Shown: piece by piece, positions 43,386-54,887 of the stretch
Position numbering within the stretch: position 1 is the first letter of the stretch
Layout: every line of letters starts with the position of its first letter
From: Longimicrobiales bacterium
GTDB lineage: Bacteria; Gemmatimonadota; Gemmatimonadetes; Longimicrobiales; Gaopeijiaceae
Assembly: GCA_958296005.1 (NCBI GenBank)
Contig: CATQHQ010000001.1
Span: 62,001-126,000, forward strand
DNA length: 64,000 nucleotides
Direction of reading: 5' to 3'
Translations under genes and position numbers: made by a program
The notes under the pieces: generated by a model
The model's database searches: none
What the model saw: the letters and a program-made list of their open reading frames with translations, nothing else
Told to the model about the DNA's origin: nothing

Positions 43386-44003
43386 ATGAGATGCATCGCT
43401 ACCCCACTCATCACGCGGCTCAGTCCTCTTCTCGCGTTAGCCATGTCGTTGGTTGCGGCGTGGTCGTCACCACGCCCTGTCGCCGGGCAGTTGGTAGGTG
43501 TTCGTACCGGGGTGAGTATAACCAATATCGCGATTACAGCACCCGAAGAGTTTCGTGACGATATCGAGCAACCCGACAGTCGCGTCGGACTAGCGATCGG
43601 TATCTTCTATGAAGTCCCGACCTCTGGAGTCCTCGGCTTTCAGGCGGAAGCGGCCTATGTCCAGAAAGGCATTGGCGAGGACAACTTATCCTACAATCAA
43701 GATTACTTAGAGTTCTCGCCCCTTGGGAAAATCAGCACGGGTGGCGCTCGGTCGATGCACATCTTCGCCGGACCCACGCTCGGAGTGCTTTTGAGTGATG
43801 ATGAGGACGGTGAGGCTTCGGGCGTCGATTTCGGGGTCAAGGGCGGGGCCGGGGTCGCCATGTTGCTCACCAACACCAGGTTGTCGTTAGAGTTGTCGTA
43901 CGTGCTGGGGCTCTCACGAAGGGCGAGCGATCCTGATCCTGACTGGACTACCAAGCATCGGGCATTTCTGATCCAAGCCGGCGTGGCGATGCCAATAGGC
44001 TGA
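43386..44003 (+). CDS. Outer-membrane beta-barrel protein (PorT-like)
   Basis: 205 residues; ATG 43386 has AAGGAG seven bases upstream. A signal peptide (LSPLLALAMSLVAAW) is followed by alternating beta strands typical of small eight-stranded barrels: VGVRTGVSITN, GFQAEAAYVQKG, MHIFAGPTLGVLL, SLELSYVLGLSR, and the terminal HRAFLIQAGVAMPIG. GC content is below average, as for the nearby radical SAM gene. Function unknown, probably structural or adhesive. Confidence 0.85.
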   Translation: MRCIATPLITRLSPLLALAMSLVAAWSSPRPVAGQLVGVRTGVSITNIAITAPEEFRDDIEQPDSRVGLAIGIFYEVPTSGVLGFQAEAAYVQKGIGEDNLSYNQDYLEFSPLGKISTGGARSMHIFAGPTLGVLLSDDEDGEASGVDFGVKGGAGVAMLLTNTRLSLELSYVLGLSRRASDPDPDWTTKHRAFLIQAGVAMPIG

Positions 44004-44113
44004 CATCTCACCGGAATCCGCCCAAATGCAGTTGCCGATGGCACTGGTGAGCGCGGGATCGCCGCAGATCGTCGATTGAGCGGGGAAGTCAGGTCCTACG
44101 CAGGGTGCTTGCC

Positions 44114-44515
44114 CTACTCCACCAAGTCCCCTAGCAGGAACAAGTCGGTGAGCAGCGCCCGGACGTGGATCGACGCGTTGAGGTTGTCGATCAGCTGGGA
44201 GGATATTGCTGGCTGGGCGAGGGCCAGCCTCACGAACGCCTGGGCGGCGGCGGCGTCCCGCTCCAGAACCGCGATCGCGTCCTCGTGGCTGGCGGCGTCC
44301 GACACTTGGGCGCGAAACCCGTCGGCCAACCCGGTCAGCGCTTCGTCGCACCGGCGAAGGTAGTCGCGGGCTTGGCCGTCGGGGTTGCGGGCACCGTCCG
44401 GCGAGTCCGCCGACGCCGACGCCGAACCGGAGAGCCCTTGGGCCGCATAGGCCAGGAAGAACTCGTACGCCCCCTCGATCAGGTCGATGCGGGCCTTGAG
44501 GTCGAGACGGGTCAT
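44114..44515 (-). CDS. Small accessory protein of the Mo-hydroxylase operon
   Basis: 133 residues, start ATG 44515 sharing one base with the stop of the cytochrome b gene (TGATG). Mostly helical (LIEGAYEFFLAYAAQGL, ALTGLADGFRAQV) with no membrane segment or cofactor motif. Its place at the end of the five-gene operon suggests an assembly or chaperone role, comparable to small TorD-like proteins, but I do not recognise the family. Confidence 0.6.
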   Translation of the reverse strand: MTRLDLKARIDLIEGAYEFFLAYAAQGLSGSASASADSPDGARNPDGQARDYLRRCDEALTGLADGFRAQVSDAASHEDAIAVLERDAAAAQAFVRLALAQPAISSQLIDNLNASIHVRALLTDLFLLGDLVE

Positions 44516-45360
44516 CAGCCTCCAGAGCCGGCGTCCCGACTTGCCGTGCCGGCCTCCCGGTCCACCACCTCCCACCGCTTGGGATCGTGGTTCTGCAAGT
44601 ACTTGTCGCGGGTGATCCAACCGTTGATCATCGACCAGGTCATCCAGCGCTTTTCCGGGCGGACGGCGAAGTAGACGTGGGCGATCACCAGAAAGATCAG
44701 GCCGACGCCGCAGAGGCCGTGGATCACGTAGATCACGCCCCACGCCGCGTCGCCGAAGAGGTACGGGTTCTGCTCCCAGAGCACGTGGTCGATCCGGTAC
44801 ATCATGAGCACGCCGGTGACGATGGCGCCCACGGTCACGACGCCGGCCACATGGTGGAACATCTTTTGGTCGGCGGGATACTTGCCCGGCCGGGGCGCTT
44901 CGGCGTCGGTCGCGCGCAACGCCTTCTTCAGCGCCAGGACGCCCTCCGCAACGTCCTTGCCGCCCACCAGCATGGTGCGGAAGTCCTGCTTGGCGAAGAC
45001 GTGCCAGATGTGATAGAGGACCGTCAGGATCAGCCCGAAGCCGGCGACCCAATGGATCGTCACCCACGGGAACTGAATGCCCACCAACGGGAAGAACGAC
45101 GTCACCAGCAGCACGAACATCGCCACGGTCATCGACCAGTGGAACGCCCGGGCGCCGGTGGTGTGACGAAGGACCTTGTCGGGAAGGTCCCGCGCCTCGT
45201 CCGGGTCCACCGTCTCGTCGCCGGTCTTCTTGGGAACCATGAGCGCGTGCCCGACCACGAACAGCGCTCCGACCACGACCGCCGCCCAGATCAGGTCCCA
45301 CGACACGCCGAGGAGAACGTCGTCGCCCCAGGGGTTGATGGCGTGCCGAAGAAACTCCAT
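44515..45360 (-). CDS. Cytochrome b subunit (formate dehydrogenase gamma-like)
   Basis: 281 residues with about five hydrophobic helices, e.g. LIWAAVVVGALFVVGHALM, TVAMFVLLVTSFFPLVG, GFGLILTVLYHIWHVF and YVIHGLCGVGLIFLVIAHVYF. Heme-ligand candidates are His in FHWSMT, YHIWH, MFHHVAG and IAHVYF. This cytochrome b561-type subunit normally passes electrons from a periplasmic dehydrogenase to quinone. Here it sits with a molybdenum hydroxylase rather than formate dehydrogenase. Confidence 0.88.
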   Translation of the reverse strand: MEFLRHAINPWGDDVLLGVSWDLIWAAVVVGALFVVGHALMVPKKTGDETVDPDEARDLPDKVLRHTTGARAFHWSMTVAMFVLLVTSFFPLVGIQFPWVTIHWVAGFGLILTVLYHIWHVFAKQDFRTMLVGGKDVAEGVLALKKALRATDAEAPRPGKYPADQKMFHHVAGVVTVGAIVTGVLMMYRIDHVLWEQNPYLFGDAAWGVIYVIHGLCGVGLIFLVIAHVYFAVRPEKRWMTWSMINGWITRDKYLQNHDPKRWEVVDREAGTASRDAGSGG

Positions 45361-45418
45361 CGCCTACTTCCGCTGGCGGTGGGCGAGCGTACGCTGGCTG
45401 CGGGCGCGGGTCGGGCTG

Positions 45419-46420
45419 CTAGGCCGCATCCCGTACCGACCGTTTCACCAAGTTCCGCATGAGGGCGATCTTGTAGTCGTTGTGGCGGAGGGCGCGCGCG
45501 TCCTGGACCGCCGCTTCACCGGCCATCTGCCCAGTCTCGTCGTCGGGCGCCCGGCCCCGCGCGACCGCCTCGGCGGCGTCGGAGCGCACTGGGTACGGTG
45601 CCACCCCGTTCACCACGATCCGCGCGTCCCGCACCACGTCGCCGTCCACGTGCAGCACGGACGCGACGCTGGCCAGGGAGAAGTCCCAGGACTTCCGGTC
45701 CCGAATCTTCTCGAAGTACCAGCGGGCGCCGGGCTGGGGCGCCGGAAGCCGGACTCGGGTCAGCAGGTCGCCGGGCTCCAGCACGGTCATGCGCGTGATG
45801 TCGATCTCGGGGCCGATGAAGAAATCCCGGGCGGCGTAGGTCCGCTCCCCGGAGGCGTTGGCCACCGTCATCTCCGCGTCCAGCGCGACGAGGGCCGGAG
45901 CAGTGTCCGACGGGTTGACCGCCACGCAGCGGCTGGCGCCCAAGATGCAGTGCTCCCGGTTCATGGAGCGGGAGGTGCCGGCGTAGCAGACGTTTCCGCC
46001 GGCCCGGTAGCAGGGCCAGCCGCTCCGGTAGTACCAGCAGCGGGTGTCCTGGACGATGTTTCCGCCCAGCGTGCCCTGGTTCCTGATCTGGGGCGTCGCC
46101 ACGAGTCCGGCGGCCTCCGCCAGCAACGGAAAGCGGCTCCGCACGTCGCCGCTCTCGGCCACTGCCGTGAGGCGGGCCATGGCGCCGATCTCGAGCCCCC
46201 CGTCGTCGGTCTCGGAGATGCCCCCGAGTTCGGCGACGCCGCCGAGGTCGATCACCGCCGCAGGCCGCTTGATCCGGTCCTTGAGCCAGTCGAAGGTGTC
46301 GAGCCCGCCGGCAAGCACCCAGCCCTGGTCGCCGTGCTCGCCGACGAGGCGAACCGCATCCTCCACGCCCGACGGCTGGTACAGCTCGAACGGCGGGATC
46401 ATGTCGCGAATGACTGCCAC
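45419..46420 (-). CDS. FAD-binding subunit of molybdenum hydroxylase with extra Fe-S insert
   Basis: 333 residues of the CO-dehydrogenase flavoprotein type. FAD motifs AGGLDTF and TPQIRNQGTLGGN are visible. Between them and the C-terminal domain is a Cys-bearing insert (CWYYRS, WPCYRAGGNVC, EHCILGASRC) like that of 4-hydroxybenzoyl-CoA reductase beta subunits, which carry a second [4Fe-4S] cluster. GTG 46420 has AAAGGAG nine bases upstream. It is probably the electron link between the Mo subunit and cytochrome b. Confidence 0.92.
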   Translation of the reverse strand: MAVIRDMIPPFELYQPSGVEDAVRLVGEHGDQGWVLAGGLDTFDWLKDRIKRPAAVIDLGGVAELGGISETDDGGLEIGAMARLTAVAESGDVRSRFPLLAEAAGLVATPQIRNQGTLGGNIVQDTRCWYYRSGWPCYRAGGNVCYAGTSRSMNREHCILGASRCVAVNPSDTAPALVALDAEMTVANASGERTYAARDFFIGPEIDITRMTVLEPGDLLTRVRLPAPQPGARWYFEKIRDRKSWDFSLASVASVLHVDGDVVRDARIVVNGVAPYPVRSDAAEAVARGRAPDDETGQMAGEAAVQDARALRHNDYKIALMRNLVKRSVRDAA

Positions 46421-46442
46421 TTTGCTTTCTCCTTTGCGTCCG

Positions 46443-48836
46443 TCAGACGTGGGTGTCCAGCAGCTCGTACGGCCCGGACCGGCCTTCCATCTCCGCCAGG
46501 ATCATGTCCGAGGTGACGGGCGTCCGGCGGAGGTAGCGCCCGCCCATGGCGTCGGCCACTGCGCATGCGTAGGCCGCCTCTCCGGCGCCCACCGGGGGCT
46601 CGCCGATGCCCTTGGATCCCACCGGCGTTTGCGGGTCCGGCAGGTCCACGGCGGCGAAGCGAGGGCTCCTCGGGACGTCCAGAATCCCGGGGGGACGCGC
46701 CGTGTAGAACCGCTTGGTCAAGGGAACGCCCCACCTGGGGTCGAAGACCCAGCGCTGGCTCTTGGCCATCCCTATGCCCTGGATGACGCCGCCGTTGGTT
46801 TGGGCCGTCAGGCTCCGAGAGTGGAGGACGGTTCCGCAGTCCGCCGAGGACGCCAAGTCCACGATCTCCACTTCGCCGGTCTCCTTGTCCAGCTCCACTT
46901 GGCAGAAGCTGATCACCCACGAGTAGATCGCGCCGTCGCGAGGGTAGTTGTCCTTGGCCGCCGCGACCAGCCCCTGCCCCGCCAAGCCCTGGACAGCCGC
47001 CTTGGTGGCGTCGTTCAGGTCGTCCGGGTACTCCTCGCCGCTGAACTTGCCCCCGAGAGCCACCGCGCGCCGGGCGGCTTCGGCGAAGCTCATCCCGACC
47101 GAGGCGTTCCCGGCCCGGAAGACCCGGCCGTCGGCCACCCGGTAGCTTTCCGGCGAGTCGCCCAGCTCACGGGCCGCCAGCTCCTGCAGCAGCGCCACAA
47201 GAGCCTCGGCCGCGGCGTGGTTGGCCCGGGTGTGGGCGAAGGTGGTCTGGCTGCCGGCCTGGACGGTGCTGTGGGGCAGGTGCTTGCGGGTGTCGCCCCA
47301 CACGATCTCCACCTGGTCCCAGGAGAGGTCCAGCACCTTGGCCGCGGCCCTAGCCGTGTCGGCGATCGAGTGGGTGCCCAGGTTCCCGATCCCCTGGTGG
47401 ACGTACAGCTTGCCGTCGTCGCGCACCACCAGCAGGCCGTCCCTGCCCGAACTCCCGGCGGTGAAGGGACTCAGCCCGATCCCCACGCCGGTGACCTTGG
47501 TTCCCTCCGTCTGGCCCGACAGCTGCCGCTTCGCGTCCCAGTCGAAGAGCTCGGCGCCCAGCTCCAGAGCCTCCCGGACCCGCGCGCTCGTGAACCGCCC
47601 CTGGTTGGGGCCCAGCCAGCCGTCGCCGTCGGCGGCGTTGATCTTGCGGATCTCCAGCCGATCCAGGCCGAGCTCTCGGGCGGCCTTGTCCACCAGCGGC
47701 TCCAGCATCGCCACGATCTGGGCCCCGCCGGGCGCCCGCTGCGCCGAGCGTGGAGGCGTGTTGGTGTACACGGGGATGGCGCGGAAACGCATGTTCTCGG
47801 GCTGGTACGACGCGGTGGCCACGACGCCCGCGGTACCGAAGTCGCTGGCGCCGTAGGATCCGCTGTCCTGCACGAGGTAGAGGTCCAGCGCCGTCATGCG
47901 CCCGTCGCGCCGGAAGCCGATCTTGGCCCAGCCCTGGAAGCCGGCCCGCGCCCGCCCGATGTAGCTCTCCTCGTAGCGGGTGATCCGCAGCATGACCGGT
48001 CGGCCGATCTTCCGAGACATGACCGCTGGCACCGTCATGATCGGCGCCCCCGAGATCTTGCTCCCGAAGCCGCCGCCGCAGTACTCGGCCACGAGGACCA
48101 CGTCCTCCACATCGAGCTCCATCGAGCGAGCGACGGCGTTTCGCGCCTGCTGCGTGCTCTGGGTGGAGCCGTGGAGGAAGAGCTTCCCGTTCTGCCAGTA
48201 GGCCATGCAGCTGCGGGGCTCCATCGGGTGATGGGTCACCGACTGGTGGACCATCGTCTCCTCGACGACCACCGCCGCCTCGGCGAACCCCGCCTCCACG
48301 TCGCCCACGGCCCACTCGGCGGTTGGCTCGCCCATCGGGAGCCGATCCTCTCCCGCCTCTTCGAAGACGGCGTCGGGCCACTTCAGGCTGAAGACTTCCC
48401 GGTCCTTGACGGTGTTGCCGTCCAGGCGGGCGTCGTCCCCTCCCTCCCGCAAGCTCTCCAGCGGATCCAAGACGAAGGGGAGCTCCTCCAGGTCCACGTT
48501 GATCGCTTCCACCGCCGCCGCGGCCGTGGTCTCGTCCACCGCCGCCACCGCCAGGATCGGCTCGCCCTCGTACTTGGGTTCGTCGGTGAGGGCCCGCTCG
48601 CGAGGACCCGCTTCGCCGGGCAGGTCCGACGCCCGGATGATCCCCAGCACTCCCTCCATCGCCTCCGCCGCCTGCGTGTCCACCCGACGCACCCGAGCGT
48701 GGGGCATGGGGCTCAGCAGGAGCTTGGCGAAGACCATTCCCTCGGCGCGGAAGTCCTCGGCGTAGCGCGCCCGACCCGTGATCTTGGCCCGCAGATCCGG
48801 TGGAGCGATGTCGGTGCCGATTACGTTCTCAGCCAT
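46443..48836 (-). CDS. Molybdopterin-binding subunit of xanthine-dehydrogenase-family enzyme
   Basis: 797 residues; the catalytic subunit that binds molybdopterin cytosine dinucleotide. Typical segments are ARYAEDFRAEGMVFAKLL at the N-terminus, EYCGGGFGSK for the cofactor site, RAPGGAQIVAMLEPL, and GSKGIGEPPVGAGEAA near the C-terminus, which carries the catalytic Glu region. ATG 48836 has AGGAG ten bases upstream. Substrate unknown; it is not a form I CO dehydrogenase because the AYRCSFR loop is absent. Confidence 0.92.
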   Translation of the reverse strand: MAENVIGTDIAPPDLRAKITGRARYAEDFRAEGMVFAKLLLSPMPHARVRRVDTQAAEAMEGVLGIIRASDLPGEAGPRERALTDEPKYEGEPILAVAAVDETTAAAAVEAINVDLEELPFVLDPLESLREGGDDARLDGNTVKDREVFSLKWPDAVFEEAGEDRLPMGEPTAEWAVGDVEAGFAEAAVVVEETMVHQSVTHHPMEPRSCMAYWQNGKLFLHGSTQSTQQARNAVARSMELDVEDVVLVAEYCGGGFGSKISGAPIMTVPAVMSRKIGRPVMLRITRYEESYIGRARAGFQGWAKIGFRRDGRMTALDLYLVQDSGSYGASDFGTAGVVATASYQPENMRFRAIPVYTNTPPRSAQRAPGGAQIVAMLEPLVDKAARELGLDRLEIRKINAADGDGWLGPNQGRFTSARVREALELGAELFDWDAKRQLSGQTEGTKVTGVGIGLSPFTAGSSGRDGLLVVRDDGKLYVHQGIGNLGTHSIADTARAAAKVLDLSWDQVEIVWGDTRKHLPHSTVQAGSQTTFAHTRANHAAAEALVALLQELAARELGDSPESYRVADGRVFRAGNASVGMSFAEAARRAVALGGKFSGEEYPDDLNDATKAAVQGLAGQGLVAAAKDNYPRDGAIYSWVISFCQVELDKETGEVEIVDLASSADCGTVLHSRSLTAQTNGGVIQGIGMAKSQRWVFDPRWGVPLTKRFYTARPPGILDVPRSPRFAAVDLPDPQTPVGSKGIGEPPVGAGEAAYACAVADAMGGRYLRRTPVTSDMILAEMEGRSGPYELLDTHV

Positions 48837-48855
48837 TCGTCGCGTCTCCTTTTCG

Positions 48856-49503
48856 TTACGCCTGGGACCGGGACAGCTCCGCCGCCCGCATCGCCGTGTT
48901 CAGGATCTTGTCGTAGTCGGCGCAGCGGCAGAGGTTGCCCGACAGGTGCTCGGCGGCTTCGTCCCGCGTGGGGTTCGCGTTCTTGTCGAGCATGGCGACC
49001 ATGCTCATGACGAAGCCGGGCGCGCAGAAGGCGCACTGGAAGCCGCCCTCGTCGATCACCGCCTGCTGCACCGGGTGGAGCTGCCCGTCCTGCTCCAGCC
49101 CCTCGATTGTCGTGACCGCCCGACCCCGCACGGAGTGGGTGAGGATCGAGCAGCCGTAGTGGGACACGCCGTCGATCAGCACGGTGCAGGCACCGCACTC
49201 GGCCCGGTCGCACCCCAGCTTGGTGCCGGTGAGCCCGAGCTTGTAGCGGAGCGTCATGGCCAGCGTCTCCTGCTTCATGACGTCCACGCGCCGCTGCTGG
49301 CCGTTGACTTGGAGGGTGACCAGACGCTCCACGGCTCCCTGGGCGGCGAGCCCGCCGACCGCCGGCGTGCTCGTCAGGAAGTCGCTCCCCCGGAAGAGAT
49401 AGCCCGACGCGGAAACCGTCGCCCCCGCGGCGATCACTCCCTTGATGAACTTCCGGCGGGTGAAGCCGCCTCGCCTCGACTGGATGTACTCTGCGTCCAG
49501 CAT
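48856..49503 (-). CDS. [2Fe-2S] subunit of Mo-hydroxylase with Tat signal
   Basis: 215 residues from ATG 49503, preceded by AAGGAGG. The N-terminus has [19 protein letters not shown], a twin-arginine signal. Two [2Fe-2S] clusters follow: the plant-type [11 protein letters not shown] with a later Cys, and the second cluster CAFCAPGF with NLCRCADY. The signal suggests the folded enzyme is exported, carrying the Mo subunit along. First gene of the operon that includes the Mo, FAD and cytochrome b subunits. Confidence 0.93.
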   Translation of the reverse strand: MLDAEYIQSRRGGFTRRKFIKGVIAAGATVSASGYLFRGSDFLTSTPAVGGLAAQGAVERLVTLQVNGQQRRVDVMKQETLAMTLRYKLGLTGTKLGCDRAECGACTVLIDGVSHYGCSILTHSVRGRAVTTIEGLEQDGQLHPVQQAVIDEGGFQCAFCAPGFVMSMVAMLDKNANPTRDEAAEHLSGNLCRCADYDKILNTAMRAAELSRSQA

Positions 49504-49774
49504 CGGAATCTGCACCTCCTTGGGGGTGGGACGGCGTTGCCAGGAGATATTGTACGGCCCGGTTCGGCGCTGCGCCAACCGGCGAGCCGACGCTGCGGTC
49601 CGTGTGCGGACCTCTGCGGCGACCGAACCGGCAAGTATGTCGGAGGTCCAGCTGGGCCGGACCGGCTGCTCCCACGAGGGGTCCGCCCTTGCGGCGCCAG
49701 CATTCGCCTCCCCATTCTGCCCCCGCGACAGCTGTTGCGCTGAACCGCCCTCTGGACCGCAGCCGGGAGATGCC
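49504..49774. promoter_or_regulatory. Divergent promoter region between two Mo-hydroxylase operons
   Basis: The 271-bp space separates a leftward (49503) and a rightward (49775) operon, so promoters for both must lie here or close by. I could not assign convincing -35/-10 boxes or an operator. Confidence 0.4.
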
Positions 49775-50244
49775 ATGCCGACGCTCGAACTCACTGTGAA
49801 CGGTACCCAGCGCACCGTGGAGGTGCGGAACCGCACCCTTCTGGTCGAGATGCTCCGGGAGCACTTGGGTCTCACGGGCACTCACGTCGGCTGCGACACC
49901 AGCCAGTGCGGGGCCTGCGTCGTCCTCGTGGACGGCGTCTCGGTGAAGAGCTGCACCATGCTGGCGGTCCAGGCGGAAGGAGCTGCGGTCACGACGATCG
50001 AGGGGCTCGCCAACGGCGCCGGGCTTCACCCCATGCAGGAAGCGTTCCGGGAGCACCACGGGCTCCAGTGCGGCTTCTGCACGCCTGGGATGGTGATGAG
50101 CGCCGTGGACTTGGCGAACCGGAACCCCGACCCCAGCGAGCACGAGGTTCGGGAGTGGCTGGAGGGCAACCTCTGCCGCTGCACCGGCTACCACAACATC
50201 GTGAAAGCCGTCCAAGCGGGGGCCAGGGCGATGGGAGGCGCGTC

Positions 50245-50248
<4 letters not shown>
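49775..50248 (+). CDS. [2Fe-2S] small subunit of aerobic CO-dehydrogenase-type enzyme
   Basis: 157 residues, the usual length, without a signal peptide. Cluster motifs are [11 protein letters not shown] and CGFCTPGM with [14 protein letters not shown] 49775 follows GGGAGA. Its stop overlaps the start of the large subunit by 4 bp (ATGA). A cytosolic counterpart of the Tat-exported subunit next door, in an oppositely oriented operon. Confidence 0.93.
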
Positions 50249-52611
<2,363 letters not shown>

Positions 52612-52630
52612 GCCGAGAGAGGAGACGACG

Positions 52631-53425
52631 ATGGAAGACTTCCAGTACCACGCCCCCGGATCGGTGGACGCCGCCGTGAGCCTCCTGCGGGACGCGGAGG
52701 ACGGCAAGGTCGTGGCCGGCGGGATGAGTCTGCTTCCCCTCATGAAGCTCGGGCTGGCGGCCCCCGGCGGCTTGGTGTCGCTGGGCAAGGTGTCCGGGCT
52801 CGACGGGATCGCCGACCGCGGCAGCGAGATCGAGGTCGGCGCCCTCTGCACCCACGCCCAGGTGGCGGCGGCGGAGATCGTGCGGGAGCGGATCCCCGCC
52901 TTGGCCGCCATGGCGGAGGGGATCGGCGACGCCCAGGTGCGCAACCGGGGCACGATCGGAGGCTCGGTGGCGCACAACGACCCCGCTGCCGACTACCCAG
53001 CGGCGTGCTTGGCGCTGGGCGCGACGATCGCGACGGACCGGCGCGAGATCGCTGCCGACGACTTCTTTCTGGGGATGTTCTTCACCGCCCTGGAAGAGGA
53101 CGAGGTGATCACGGCGGTGCGCTTCCCCGTCCCGACGCGGGCAGGCTGGGCCAAGTTCCCGAACCCCGCCTCCAAGTACGCCGTGGCGGGCGTGATGGCG
53201 GCCGACGGTCCGGCCGGCGTGCGCGTGGCCGTGACGGGCGCTTCGGGCGACGGCGTGTTCCGCGTGGCCGAGATGGAAGCGGCGCTGGCGTCGTCGTTCG
53301 AGCCGGCGTCGGTGGCGGGCGTTTCGGTGTCGGCCGAGGCAATGCTCTCCGACGACGCCGCCGGCCCCGAGTACCGTGCCCACTTGGTGACCGTGATGGC
53401 GAAGCGCGCCGTGGAGGAAGCGTAG
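52631..53425 (+). CDS. FAD-binding medium subunit (CoxM-like)
   Basis: 264 residues; ATG 52631 with GGAGA upstream, 19 bp after the large subunit. FAD motifs are VVAGGMSLLP and RNRGTIGGSVAHNDPAAD. No additional cysteine insert, unlike the FAD subunit at 45419-46420. Together with 49775-50248 and 50245-52611 it makes a complete three-subunit cytosolic molybdenum hydroxylase in the order small, large, medium. Confidence 0.92.
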   Translation: MEDFQYHAPGSVDAAVSLLRDAEDGKVVAGGMSLLPLMKLGLAAPGGLVSLGKVSGLDGIADRGSEIEVGALCTHAQVAAAEIVRERIPALAAMAEGIGDAQVRNRGTIGGSVAHNDPAADYPAACLALGATIATDRREIAADDFFLGMFFTALEEDEVITAVRFPVPTRAGWAKFPNPASKYAVAGVMAADGPAGVRVAVTGASGDGVFRVAEMEAALASSFEPASVAGVSVSAEAMLSDDAAGPEYRAHLVTVMAKRAVEEA

Positions 53426-53459
53426 CCTCGGCCTCGGCCCGCCCAAGGCCGCCCGCTGC

Positions 53460-53957
53460 CTACCCGTCTTCGGCGACGACCCCGCGATCCAGGGCCAGTC
53501 GAAGCTTGCGACGGAACTTCCCTTCGTTGTAGCGACGTTCGTCGGCCGCGTCGGAGAGGTCCAGAGGCGGCACGGGCGCAGGGCGACGGTCGTCGGCGAC
53601 GGCCACGAAGGTCAGCAAGCACGTGTTGGTGTGCCGCTTGTTTCCCGAGAGCAGGTTCTCCGCCTCGACGTGGACGCCGATCTCCATCGACGTCCGGCCG
53701 ACGAAGTTGACCCTGGCCATGCAGGTCACGAGTTCGCCTGCGTAGATCGGCTCTCGGAAGTCCACGCGGTCGATGGCGATCGTCAGGCACGGGCGACCGG
53801 AGTGCCGCATGGCGCAGACGGCGGCAACCCGATCCACCATGGCCAGCAGCTCGCCGCCGAAGATGTTGCCCGCGTTGTTGACCTGGTGGGGCATCATGAG
53901 TTCGGAGATGACCGCCGCCGATTCCGACGGCTTCTTGGGGCGAGCCGCCGAGCTCAC
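53460..53957 (-). CDS. Acyl-CoA thioesterase (hotdog fold)
   Basis: 165 residues. Hotdog motif NNAGNIFGGELLAMVDRVAA, with Asn/Asp expected to position the catalytic water, then DFREPIYAGELVT and RTSMEIGVHVEAENL. It hydrolyses acyl-CoA to free acid. The start is GTG 53957, overlapping the ArsM stop by 4 bp (GTGA), so it is coupled to ArsM although functionally unrelated. Confidence 0.92.
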   Translation of the reverse strand: MSSAARPKKPSESAAVISELMMPHQVNNAGNIFGGELLAMVDRVAAVCAMRHSGRPCLTIAIDRVDFREPIYAGELVTCMARVNFVGRTSMEIGVHVEAENLLSGNKRHTNTCLLTFVAVADDRRPAPVPPLDLSDAADERRYNEGKFRRKLRLALDRGVVAEDG

Positions 53958-54781
53958 TGCCTCGGCTTCACCGCCTGGATGACGCCCCCGTGGATCGACT
54001 CGGCGAATGCGCGAGTCTCCTCGGCCCGCGCCGGATCCTCTCGCACCACGGCCTGGACCTGCGGGTCGCCGAAGATGTGCTCCGACGGATAGGGCCGGCC
54101 CTGTTCGACTCTGATCTCCGCGAATCCGGCCGCGGCCAATTCTCGTTCGTACTCGGACACCAGGACGGGGAGACACCCCACCAGCGAGTCCTTGGACGAG
54201 GCGACGAAGGCGGGCGCCTCCATCTCCGAGACCAGATCGGAGATCATGAGCCGCCCGCCGGGCTTGAGCACCCGCAGCGCCTCGGCCAGCACCCTTGGGC
54301 GGTCGGCCGAGAGGTTGAGGACGCAGTTCGAGATCACCGCGTCGGCCACGCCGTCGCCCACCGGCAACGCCTCGATCTCGCCCAGCCGGAACTCGACGTT
54401 GTCGGCACCGCTTTTGGCCTGGTTGGCACGGGCCCGCTCCACCATCTCCGGGGTCATGTCGACGCCGACGACCCTCCCAGCCGAACCGACCCGCTCGGCC
54501 GCCAGGAAGCAGTCGAACCCTGCGCCCGCTCCCAGATCGACCACCGTCTCGCCCGGCTCGAGCGAGGCCAGCGCCACCGGGTTTCCGCACCCCAGCCCCA
54601 AGTTGGCCCCCTCGGGAACGCTCGACAGGTCGCCCTCGTCGTACCCGACGGCACGCCCGATCTCGTCCGTCGTGGTGCTCTCGCAGCCGCACGACGGCGT
54701 GCAGCACCCGTTCTCCTCCACGGCCTTGCTGCCGTACCTGTCGCGGACGGCCTGGCGGATTTCGCTCGCATCTATGGACAT
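53954..54781 (-). CDS. arsM: Arsenite methyltransferase ArsM
   Basis: 275 residues from ATG 54781, seven bases after GAGGGGG. SAM motif VVDLGAGAGFDCFLAA. The three conserved arsenic-binding cysteines are recognisable in LGLGCGNP, SNCVLNLS and SLVGCLPV. An additional N-terminal Cys cluster (GCCTPSCGC) is a common variant. It transfers methyl groups to As(III) to detoxify arsenite. No arsR or efflux pump is adjacent. Confidence 0.92.
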   Translation of the reverse strand: MSIDASEIRQAVRDRYGSKAVEENGCCTPSCGCESTTTDEIGRAVGYDEGDLSSVPEGANLGLGCGNPVALASLEPGETVVDLGAGAGFDCFLAAERVGSAGRVVGVDMTPEMVERARANQAKSGADNVEFRLGEIEALPVGDGVADAVISNCVLNLSADRPRVLAEALRVLKPGGRLMISDLVSEMEAPAFVASSKDSLVGCLPVLVSEYERELAAAGFAEIRVEQGRPYPSEHIFGDPQVQAVVREDPARAEETRAFAESIHGGVIQAVKPRQ

Positions 54782-54887
54782 CTTCGCCCCCTCTCTTTCT
54801 CTTTGAAGCGGATGAGCGATAAGATCATCTTTCCAACGGCGGGGGACAACCTCGCAACCCAACGGACGCCAAAGGGGAACGCGGAAC

